The notes beneath the pieces were generated by a model that saw only the letters and a list, made by a program, of their open reading frames with translations, did no database searches and was not told where the DNA came from. A stretch of 5,798 bases of DNA, from NCBI GenBank assembly GCA_030591745.1, contig JAUVAM010000286.1:1-5798 (forward strand). The letters are read 5' to 3'. Numbering within the stretch: position 1 is the first letter of the stretch; each line of letters begins with the position of its first letter. The DNA is from Deltaproteobacteria bacterium (lineage in GTDB: Bacteria > Myxococcota > B64-G9). Positions 1 to 5,798 of this stretch are shown piece by piece. The position numbers were made by a program, and so were the translations under genes.

Positions 1-2
1 CC

Positions 3-1832
3 CTGGGCCCCTACTTGAACGGTTGCAACTCCGTGGCCATCGGGGACTTGGACGGAGATCCGGATGGGCGCCCCGAAATCGTGGCCCACCGCAACAACGG
101 CGGGGTCATCGCTTACAAGTACAACGACGGCATGGGCAACTTCGACGTTCTGTGGGTCGGCCACGATGGAGCGTCAAACCCCGTGACCTTCTCCGAGGGT
201 TCCACGGGTTGGGGCGGACCCAGCCTGGCCGATCTGAATGACGACGGATCGCCCGAAATCCTGTCGGGCGGGCTGGTCTACGACGCCAGCGGCCTGCTCT
301 TGGATTCCAGCCTGGGCCTTTCCGCCCTGTTCCGAATCGGCTGGCCGGTGGTGGCCGATCTGGACGGCGACGGGCTGGTGGAAATGGCCGGCGGTGACGT
401 GATTTGGGAATTCGATCCCTCGACCAGCCGATGGATCGTCCAGTCAAACGCGGGCGCAGGGAGCGGCTACACGGCCGTGGCCGACTTCGGCACCTATCTT
501 TCCGACCCGGTGCAGGATGACCGGGCAAGCCTGGACGGCATCGCTGAAATCGGGGTGGTGGCCAATGGCTGGGCGCGCGTTGAAAACCTCCACGGCCGCA
601 CCGTCTTTGGTCCCGTGGCCCTGCCGGCGAGTTCCGGCGGCGGACCGCCGACCATCGGCGACTTCGACGGAGATGGCCGCGTCGATTTGGCCGCCTCTGG
701 CTCTGACTCCATGACCATTTTCGATCCGGACTGCACAGGCACTCCGGATCAGCTCACTTGCCCGACCCTGCGCATAGACAGCATTCTTTGGAGCCAACCG
801 TCCCAGGACCATTCCTCCAACATCACAGGATCTTCCCTGTTCGACTTCGAAGGCGACGGCCCCGTCGAGGTGGTTTATGCAGACGAATGCTTCGTCCGCG
901 TTTACCGAGGCGTGGACGGCAAGGTGCTCTTTTCGCAGTGGCGCTCTTCCTGCACTTGGAACGAAAACCCCATCGTGGCCGACGTGGACGGCGATTACTC
1001 GTCCGAACTGGTGGTGCCCTCCAACGAAAGCTGCGGCACCTCGCCATCAAGCATGGGCACCACGACTTATGAGACCAGCCCCAACGGTCATCCCATGGAT
1101 CCACTCTTCGTGGGTCTGCCCTGCCAGGACAGCACAGATTGCTCCAGCGGACTCTGCGACGCCAACTACTGCCGCTGCGGCAACGACAGCGATTGCGGCG
1201 GCGACGGCTTCGTCTGTGCCTCGCCTCCAGGGGGCACTCCCGGATCCGGCAACACCTGCCGGGCGGAATGGCTGGGCAGCATTCACGGGGTGCGCGTTTA
1301 TCGTGACGCGCTGGACCGATGGGTGGGCTCACGCGCCATTTGGAATCAACACGCCTACTCGATCACCAACGTGGAAGAAGACGGCACCATCCCAAGGACA
1401 TCCCAGGCTGAACTCAACTGGCAGGTGGCTGGATTGAACAACTTCCGTCAAAACATTCAAGGCGATTTGAATCCCGACCACTCCCCGGATTTGACAGGCG
1501 GACAAGGCACCTTCGGTCCGGATTGCACCGACGGAAATCTGCCGCTCTATGTGAGGGTGTGCAATCGCGGCACCAACCCCATCGCGGCGGGGGCCAGCGT
1601 GGACTTTTTCGACGGCGATCCGGACACAGGCGGCAGCCTGGTCTGTGCCACGGCCACCACCCTGGATCTGGAGGCCGGCGTTTGCGAAACCATCACCTGC
1701 ATCTGGCAAGACGCCCCGGTTTACGACCCCCATGATTTGATCGTGATCGTCGACTACGACAGCCAACGCAGTGAATGCCTGGAAACCAACAACCGAGCCA
1801 CCATCATCGGTGCCACCTGCCCCTACCAGTGA
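3..1832 (+). CDS. FG-GAP/VCBS-repeat surface protein with Cys-rich segment and CARDB-like C-terminus (5' partial)
   Basis: The frame is open to the left window edge (codons L-G-P-Y precede a TTG at 15), so the true start and any signal peptide are outside and about 609 residues are visible. Counting from the TTG codon at 15, acidic FG-GAP/VCBS-like motifs of the form D-x-D/N-G/D-D-x-x-x-E/D recur near residues 11-21, 73-82, 115-124, 216-225, 277-286 and 322-331. In known families these bind calcium within beta-propeller blades. Residues 370-415 hold eight cysteines (370, 376, 381, 386, 388, 394, 401, 415), suggesting a small disulfide-bonded insert. Residues about 505-600 resemble a CARDB-type beta-sandwich (LYVRVCNRGTNPIAAG, later ending in ECLETNN), a domain found in extracellular adhesion proteins. 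Cysteines and repeats imply export to the surface or medium; this is inference. The stop TGA is at 1830-1832 and the C-terminus looks complete. No enzymatic motif was seen, and substrate or partner is unknown. High GC (46/60 in 601-660) resembles pnp more than the downstream module. Confidence 0.85.
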   Translation: MGPYLNGCNSVAIGDLDGDPDGRPEIVAHRNNGGVIAYKYNDGMGNFDVLWVGHDGASNPVTFSEGSTGWGGPSLADLNDDGSPEILSGGLVYDASGLLLDSSLGLSALFRIGWPVVADLDGDGLVEMAGGDVIWEFDPSTSRWIVQSNAGAGSGYTAVADFGTYLSDPVQDDRASLDGIAEIGVVANGWARVENLHGRTVFGPVALPASSGGGPPTIGDFDGDGRVDLAASGSDSMTIFDPDCTGTPDQLTCPTLRIDSILWSQPSQDHSSNITGSSLFDFEGDGPVEVVYADECFVRVYRGVDGKVLFSQWRSSCTWNENPIVADVDGDYSSELVVPSNESCGTSPSSMGTTTYETSPNGHPMDPLFVGLPCQDSTDCSSGLCDANYCRCGNDSDCGGDGFVCASPPGGTPGSGNTCRAEWLGSIHGVRVYRDALDRWVGSRAIWNQHAYSITNVEEDGTIPRTSQAELNWQVAGLNNFRQNIQGDLNPDHSPDLTGGQGTFGPDCTDGNLPLYVRVCNRGTNPIAAGASVDFFDGDPDTGGSLVCATATTLDLEAGVCETITCIWQDAPVYDPHDLIVIVDYDSQRSECLETNNRATIIGATCPYQ

Positions 1833-1867
1833 TTCGTCCAACGCATCAAATCGTCAGTTTTTTTCCA

Positions 1868-1958
1868 GATGTGCAGCAGGCCGTAGGTGCCGGGCAAAAT
1901 TTCGCAAAAAGTGCCGAAGTCGGTGATCTTTTTGACCCGCCACAGACCGCCGCCATGG
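1868..1958 (-). pseudogene. pnp: Internally deleted pnp fragment (S1-domain piece fused to catalytic-core piece)
   Basis: Positions 1868-1937 align without gaps to 4323-4392 of the intact pnp, 65 of 70 bases identical (mismatches at 1885, 1897, 1898, 1910, 1912). Positions 1937-1958 match 4939-4960 exactly over 22 bases. The two pieces lie in the same order and orientation as in pnp, but the roughly 546 bp between them, covering KH and part of the RNase PH domain, are missing; a shared C marks the junction. On the minus strand the first piece still reads as an S1 segment ([20 protein letters not shown]), with A-to-T and D-to-Y changes relative to the intact gene. The second piece, which encodes MAAVCGG in pnp, is out of frame with it. 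It therefore cannot make PNPase and is a scar. It sits in the gap between the surface-protein gene and the peptidase gene and forms the leader of the latter. Confidence 0.9.
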
Positions 1959-1973
1959 TATCTTCTTTTCAAT

Positions 1974-3128
1974 ATGAACCCAGTTAATCGCGTGAAGGTC
2001 AAGCCAGAGCTTCTTCTCTGGGCGCTGAAGCGTAGCGCAAAGAGTCCGAGCATGTTCGAGAAGAGGTTGCCGAAGCTTGGAGAATGGCTGAAGGGTGAGC
2101 TGTCTCCAACGCTCAAGCAACTCGAGGATTTCGCCAAGGCTACTTACACGCCCGTCGGCTTCTTTTTTCTTCAGGAGCCCCCCGACGAGCAGGTGCCCAT
2201 CCCTGATTTTCGTACCATGGCGGCGGAGTATTTCGACCGGCCCAGTCCTGATCTGCTCGACACCATTTATATCTGCCAGCAGCGGCAGGAGTGGTACCGC
2301 GACTTCATGCGTTTTATGGGGGGGGATTCGCTCTCATTTGTGGGCTCAGCGCAAGTGATGGGCGATGTCGTCAAGACTGCGGATACTATGCGGGGGGCAC
2401 TCGGGTTCAATATGGAGGAACGGCGGCTGTTCAAGACCTGGACCGATGCCTTGCGTCACTTCGTTGGACAGGCGGACGCAATGGGTGTCTTGGTGATGGT
2501 GAGCGGCGTCGTGGGAAGCAACACCAGGCGCAAGCTTGACCCGCGGGAGTTTCGTGGCTTTGCCCTGGCGGACGATCTCGCCCCGCTGGTGTTTATCAAC
2601 GGCTCAGACACCAAGGCGGCGCAGATGTTTACCCTCGCCCACGAGCTGGCTCATATTTGGTTGGGACAGACCGCTGTCTCCGACGCCCAAGCCCAAAGTA
2701 TATCGGACCACAATATTGAACGGTGGTGCAATCAAGTTGCCGCCGAGTTACTGGTGCCGCTGGCTGTCATGCGAGATGTGTACGACAAAGACAATGAGTT
2801 GCGTGACGAGCTGAATCGCTTGGCGAGGCGCTTCAAGGTGAGCACTCTGGTGATCCTGCGCCGAATTCACGACCTTGGCGGTTTGACGCGTGAGCAGCTC
2901 TGGGATGAATATCGAAGGGAGCTCAAGCGTTTGATTGGCGTGTCCAGGAAGGGCGGTGGCGACTTCTATCGGACACAGCCGGCTCGAGTCAGCAAGCGTT
3001 TTGCCCGCGCGCTGTTTGTAAGTACGTTTGAAGGGCAGACTTCTTTTACCGAGGCTTTTCGTATGTTGGGTCTGAAGAAGATGGAGACATTCCGTGAACT
3101 TGGGCACAGGATTGGAGTGGGGTTCTGA
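1974..3128 (+). CDS. HTH plus ImmA/IrrE-family (COG2856-type) zinc metallopeptidase, probable antitoxin/regulator
   Basis: A 384-residue protein, a full-length size for this family. Residues about 10-65 form an XRE-like helix-turn-helix region (ELLLWALKRSAKS, then LSPTLKQLEDFAKATYTPVGFFF). A linker with the family-typical PIPDFRT (75-81) follows. The peptidase core carries the zinc motif HELAH at 223-227, with E224 as general base, and a likely third ligand E258 in AAELLVP. A conserved-looking tail with FYRTQPARVSKRFARA lies at 331-346. Members of this family cleave or pair with repressors (ImmA, IrrE) and occur as the first gene of toxin-antitoxin-like pairs; the role here is inferred. The start ATG at 1974 is chosen because family-like sequence (NRVKVKPELL) begins at once and the frame further upstream lies in the pnp scar. 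There is no clear Shine-Dalgarno sequence. A GTG at 1887 would add 29 residues encoded antisense to pnp. The stop overlaps the next gene by one base. An eight-G run at 2318-2325 lies before the catalytic motif. Confidence 0.9.
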   Translation: MNPVNRVKVKPELLLWALKRSAKSPSMFEKRLPKLGEWLKGELSPTLKQLEDFAKATYTPVGFFFLQEPPDEQVPIPDFRTMAAEYFDRPSPDLLDTIYICQQRQEWYRDFMRFMGGDSLSFVGSAQVMGDVVKTADTMRGALGFNMEERRLFKTWTDALRHFVGQADAMGVLVMVSGVVGSNTRRKLDPREFRGFALADDLAPLVFINGSDTKAAQMFTLAHELAHIWLGQTAVSDAQAQSISDHNIERWCNQVAAELLVPLAVMRDVYDKDNELRDELNRLARRFKVSTLVILRRIHDLGGLTREQLWDEYRRELKRLIGVSRKGGGDFYRTQPARVSKRFARALFVSTFEGQTSFTEAFRMLGLKKMETFRELGHRIGVGF

Positions 3129-3622
3129 TGGCCTATCTTCTGGATGCCGACGTGTTTATTCGTGCAAAGAATTTGCATTATGGCTTCGATTTCTGCCCGG
3201 CGTTTTGGGCGTGGCTTATCGAACAGAATGACGGCGGTCGCGTTTTCAGTATCGAGAAGGTAGGTGATGAGGTGCGGGCGGTGGCGGATGAGCTGTCGGA
3301 CTGGGCCGTTGGTCTGGGGTCGGGTTTTTTTCTTAGGCCTGACAAACAAGTGTTTCCGTCTTTGGCAGCTGTCAGCGAGTGGGTTAACGGCCAGTCATAT
3401 ACACCGGTCGCCGTAAGCACTTTTCTCCAGGTAGCAGACTATTACCTGGTGGCTCATGCCCATGCGTATACGCACACACTCGTTACCCACGAAATTCCGT
3501 CACCATCCACGCGAAAAATAAAGATTCCAAACGCCTGTATCGGCCTCGACATCAAATGCATGACGCCATACGAGATGCTGCGAACAGAGCGGGCGCGATT
3601 CGTTCTGGGACCAACAACCTGA
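3128..3622 (+). CDS. DUF4411 family PIN-like protein, probable RNase toxin
   Basis: A 164-residue protein recognised as DUF4411, a PIN-domain-like family. The N-terminal strand MAYLLDADVFI places the first acidic residue at D6 (with D8 nearby). It is followed by the characteristic NLHYGFDFCPAFWAWL (15-30), FSIEKVGDEV (40-49, E43 and E48), VADYYLVAHA (102-111, D104), VTHE (119-122, E122) and a C-terminal KIPNACIGLDIKCMTPYEML. PIN domains use a cluster of three or four such acidic residues to bind a divalent metal and cleave RNA. All positions expected of an active enzyme seem present, but activity is inferred and no target can be read from the sequence. The ATG at 3128 shares its A with the TGA of the peptidase gene; a GGAG at 3114-3117 lies 10 bases upstream. 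This spacing implies co-transcription and translational coupling, with the likely antitoxin made first. GC is lower than in the flanks (27/60 in 3481-3540), consistent with transfer. Confidence 0.87.
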   Translation: MAYLLDADVFIRAKNLHYGFDFCPAFWAWLIEQNDGGRVFSIEKVGDEVRAVADELSDWAVGLGSGFFLRPDKQVFPSLAAVSEWVNGQSYTPVAVSTFLQVADYYLVAHAHAYTHTLVTHEIPSPSTRKIKIPNACIGLDIKCMTPYEMLRTERARFVLGPTT

Positions 3623-3635
3623 AGCAAACCATCCA

Positions 3636-3647
3636 CCCTGTACAGGG
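3636..3647. repeat. Perfect 12-bp palindrome between convergent genes
   Basis: CCCTGTACAGGG reads the same on both strands and lies 14 bases after the stop of the DUF4411 gene, in the 83-bp gap before the 3' end of dut. It could be a protein-binding site or a very weak hairpin. The only T run near it is TTTT at 3655-3658, so it is not a convincing intrinsic terminator. A second short palindrome, CCAATTGG, is at 3689-3696. Apart from these I see nothing in 3623-3705. Confidence 0.4.
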
Positions 3648-3705
3648 CTACAACCTTTTGTCCCGTCCCCTCATCGCTTCCCCCGTCGCCAATTGGTCAT
3701 ATTTA

Positions 3706-4176
3706 TCAGGCTTTGCCGGTGTGGCCGAAGCCGCCTTGGCCTCGGTGACTTTGGGGGAGTTCTTCAGATGGCTGCCAGATGCCGCGGAGGACGGGGGCGA
3801 TGATCATTTGGGCGATGCGATCGCCTCGTTTGATGATCACGGGCTCGGGGCCCTGGTTGATGAGCAGGACTTTGATTTCGCCTCGGTAGTCTGAGTCGAT
3901 GGTGCCCGGCGCGTTCAGGACGGTCAGGCCCTGGCGGGCTGCCAGGCCGCTGCGGGGGCGAATTTGAGCTTCCGTGCCTGGGGGTAGGGCGATGGTCAGG
4001 CCGGTGGGTATGGCCTTCCAGCGGCCTTGCTCGATGCTCAGGGGGCTGTCTACGGCGGCTCTTAGGTCCATGCCGGCTGATTCTTCGGTGGCGTAGGCGG
4101 GTAGATCCAAATCCGCGCCGTGGTCCAAGACCACGACGCGGACGGTTACTTCATTTTGATCTTGGATGTTGCTCAT
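3706..4176 (-). CDS. dut: dUTP diphosphatase (dUTPase), trimeric type
   Basis: A 156-residue protein that hydrolyses dUTP to dUMP and pyrophosphate, keeping uracil out of DNA and supplying dUMP for dTTP synthesis; cytoplasmic and usually a homotrimer. All five family motifs are present in order: I SAGMDLRA (33-40), II RPRSGLA (73-79), [20 protein letters not shown] (91-107, catalytic Asp expected here), [11 protein letters not shown] (117-125), [11 protein letters not shown] (145-154). Motif V has His where Ser is commonest (GFGSTG), a tolerated-looking change in the nucleotide-closing arm. The start at 4176 is chosen because its ATG overlaps the pnp stop as ATGA and homology begins just after; a frame extension to 4251 lies wholly within pnp and is not credible. 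A modest AGAAG is 4 bases upstream. It is co-transcribed with pnp and probably translationally coupled to it. It converges on the DUF4411 gene with an 83-bp gap. Confidence 0.97.
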   Translation of the reverse strand: MSNIQDQNEVTVRVVVLDHGADLDLPAYATEESAGMDLRAAVDSPLSIEQGRWKAIPTGLTIALPPGTEAQIRPRSGLAARQGLTVLNAPGTIDSDYRGEIKVLLINQGPEPVIIKRGDRIAQMIIAPVLRGIWQPSEELPQSHRGQGGFGHTGKA

Positions 4177-5798
4177 TTTTCTTCTGTTTTTTGCTCCAGG
4201 GCTTCTTTGCGGGACAAGCGGATTTTGCCCTGGCGGTCGATGCCGATGCACTTGACCAGCACTTCATCGCCTTCACGGAGCAGGTCGGTGACTTTTTCGA
4301 CGTGCTTGTCGGAGAGCTCGCTGATGTGCAGCAGGCCGTCGGTGCCGGGCAGGATTTCGCAAAAGGCGCCGAAGTCGGTGATCTTTTTGACCGTGGACAT
4401 GTACAGCTTGCCCACCTCGGCCTCCTGGGTCAGCTCTTTGATGATCTGAACAGCTTCGGCGGCCTTCTCCGGATCGGAGGAGCCGATTTTCACCGTGCCG
4501 TCGTCTTCCACGTCGATGGAGCATCCGGTCTGGGCCACGATCTCTTTGATGACCCGGCCTCCAGGGCCGATGATGTCCTTGATGCGGTCTGGCTTGATCT
4601 TCAAGGAGGTGATGCGCGGGGCGTAACGACTCAGGTCATCCCTGGCTTCGGGCAAGGCCTTGGCCATCTCGCCGAGCACGTGTTGTCGTGCAACCTTGGC
4701 CTGAGCCAAGGCGCGGGTGAGCACCTCGCGGTCGACGCCTTTGATCTTGATGTCCATCTGGATGGCGGTGATGCCTGCTTCCGAACCCGCCACCTTGAAG
4801 TCCATGTCGCCTAAGTGATCTTCGTCGCCCAGGATGTCCGTCAGGACATGGAAATCATCGCCTTCCTTGATGAGCCCCATGGCCACGCCCGCCACCGGCT
4901 TGATGAGCTTCACGCCGGCATCCAGCAGCGACATGCAGCCGCCACAGACCGCCGCCATGGAGGAAGATCCGTTGGATTCCAGGGTGTCGGAGATGATGCG
5001 GATGGTGTAGGGGAAGTCCTCATGCTTGGGCAGGACGGCCTTGATGGCGCGTTCCGCCAGCATGCCGTGGCCGATTTCACGACGGGCCGGACCCCTCAAA
5101 AAGCGAGCTTCGCCGACGCAGAAGGGCGGGAAGTTGTAGTGCAGCATGAATTGTTTTTTGTACTCGCCCTCAAGGTTTTCGACGAGTTGTTCGTCACGAC
5201 CGGTGCCCAGGGTGGTGGTGACCATGGCCTGGGTTTCGCCTCGGGTGAACAGGGCCGAACCGTGGGTTCGCGGCAAGACGCTCACGTCGATGCTGATGGG
5301 CCGCACGGTGACCAAATCACGACCATCGATGCGCTTGTTTTCCTTGGCGATCGCGCCACGCACGATGTCGCGCTTGATGGCGTCGAGTACATCGTAGACG
5401 TCGTTGTTGAGATCGGGCGTGTCGGGGAAGGCTTCCTTGGCCTTCTCCTTGACGGCATCCGCTAAGTCGTCGAAAGCCTGGTAGCGGGGCATCTTTTCTT
5501 TGTTGCCCAGAGCCTTGGCCATTCCGTCGCCGACCCATTCGCGCACTTTGGCATCAACTTCGCTCGGGATTACATGGGGCGTGAACTCGCGTTTGGTGAC
5601 ATTGGCGATGCCCATTATTTCTTTTTGAAGCTGGATGATGGGTTGGCATTGCTCGAAGGCGAACATGAGGGCGTCGATCATGTCGCTTTCGGAAATTTGC
5701 TTGCACTCGCCTTCGACCATCGCGATGGCCGTTTCGGTGGCCGTGATCACGATGTCCATGTCGCTGTCTTCGAGTTCAGTGAAGGTGGGGTTGACCAG
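4173..5798 (-). CDS. pnp: Polyribonucleotide nucleotidyltransferase (PNPase), N-terminus beyond window
   Basis: PNPase degrades RNA 3' to 5' by phosphorolysis, releasing nucleoside diphosphates, and can also add tails; it is a cytoplasmic trimer and often part of the RNA degradosome. The frame runs off the right edge (codons encoding [13 protein letters not shown] precede the ATG at 5759), so 541 of about 700 residues are visible. Counting from the edge, one sees the end of the first RNase PH domain, the all-helical linker (about 35-130), the second RNase PH core (about 155-353) with the metal-binding [13 protein letters not shown] at 321-333, a KH domain (about 397-453, IIGPGG) and an S1 domain (about 462-530, [20 protein letters not shown]). 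It ends shortly after S1, as is normal. It appears fully functional. The stop overlaps the dut start (ATGA, 4173-4176). Two segments of this gene recur in the scar at 1868-1958. Confidence 0.98.
   Translation of the reverse strand: MVNPTFTELEDSDMDIVITATETAIAMVEGECKQISESDMIDALMFAFEQCQPIIQLQKEIMGIANVTKREFTPHVIPSEVDAKVREWVGDGMAKALGNKEKMPRYQAFDDLADAVKEKAKEAFPDTPDLNNDVYDVLDAIKRDIVRGAIAKENKRIDGRDLVTVRPISIDVSVLPRTHGSALFTRGETQAMVTTTLGTGRDEQLVENLEGEYKKQFMLHYNFPPFCVGEARFLRGPARREIGHGMLAERAIKAVLPKHEDFPYTIRIISDTLESNGSSSMAAVCGGCMSLLDAGVKLIKPVAGVAMGLIKEGDDFHVLTDILGDEDHLGDMDFKVAGSEAGITAIQMDIKIKGVDREVLTRALAQAKVARQHVLGEMAKALPEARDDLSRYAPRITSLKIKPDRIKDIIGPGGRVIKEIVAQTGCSIDVEDDGTVKIGSSDPEKAAEAVQIIKELTQEAEVGKLYMSTVKKITDFGAFCEILPGTDGLLHISELSDKHVEKVTDLLREGDEVLVKCIGIDRQGKIRLSRKEALEQKTEEK

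Noticed and set aside
1329..1841. 170-codon minus-strand open frame opposite the surface-protein gene
   Set aside because: Shadow of the FG-GAP gene; no homology recognised and the plus-strand frame carries repeated motifs and cysteines.
1836..1867. Further pnp-derived sequence to the left of the scar (T-rich stretch resembling 4284-4300 or 4184-4198)
   Set aside because: Alignments needed many mismatches or gaps and relied mostly on the T run; not distinguishable from chance.
1932..1964. TTGACC at 1932-1937 as a -35 box for the module, with TATCTT at 1959-1964 as a -10 box
   Set aside because: The spacing is 21 bases, well beyond the usual 17, and no better -10 is in range; not supportable as a promoter from sequence alone.
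1823..2137. Minus-strand frame containing an S1-like segment across the scar
   Set aside because: Only the scar part resembles PNPase; the rest is antisense to the peptidase gene, so it is a relic and not a small S1 protein gene.
3623..3705. Direct repeats or attachment sites bordering the module
   Set aside because: Comparison by eye of 1833-1870 with 3623-3705 showed no shared word long enough to support a target-site duplication or att site.
4177..4251. 25-residue N-terminal extension of dut
   Set aside because: It lies entirely inside the pnp 3' end in another frame, and the ATGA start at 4176 directly precedes dUTPase-like sequence.
4191..5465. Two long plus-strand open frames (4191-4814 and 4815-5465) opposite pnp
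   Set aside because: They are antisense shadows of a well-conserved gene in high-GC sequence; the translations show no recognisable domain and pnp is clearly the coding strand.

Overview
The window is 5.8 kb of fairly GC-rich bacterial chromosome, probably from a myxobacterium-like or deltaproteobacterium-like lineage. This rests on the large secreted-type FG-GAP protein with a cysteine-rich stretch and a CARDB-like tail, and on the style of the PNPase and dUTPase sequences. The assignment is inference; there is no rRNA or other marker gene here.

Layout, left to right. (1) Positions 1-1832, + strand: the 3' part of a gene for a repeat-rich, extracellular-type protein with FG-GAP/VCBS-like calcium-binding motifs, an eight-cysteine segment and a C-terminal CARDB-like domain. 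Its 5' end lies outside the window. (2) Positions 1833-1973: a short gap that contains an internally deleted fragment of pnp (1868-1958). The fragment joins a 70-bp piece of the S1-domain region to a 22-bp piece of the catalytic core, both also present in the intact pnp at the right of the window. (3) Positions 1974-3622, + strand: a two-gene unit with a 1-base overlap. It encodes an HTH plus ImmA/IrrE-type zinc peptidase (HELAH motif) followed by a DUF4411 PIN-like protein. This looks like a toxin-antitoxin or defence-type module. (4) Positions 3706-5798, - strand: the core genes pnp (5' end cut by the window edge) and dut, joined by a 4-base ATGA overlap and convergent with the module.

How it fits together: dut and pnp form a housekeeping operon for nucleotide-pool hygiene and RNA turnover. 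The peptidase/PIN pair sits between this operon and an unrelated surface-protein gene. Its GC content is lower than that of both flanks on hand-counted lines, and a broken second copy of pnp sequence lies directly at its left edge. The simplest reading is a horizontally acquired accessory module at a pnp-dut flank whose arrival or later rearrangement left a pnp scar. The scar forms the leader of the module, so a module transcript that includes it would be complementary to pnp mRNA. I found no tRNA, rRNA, CRISPR array, transposase or convincing intrinsic terminator.
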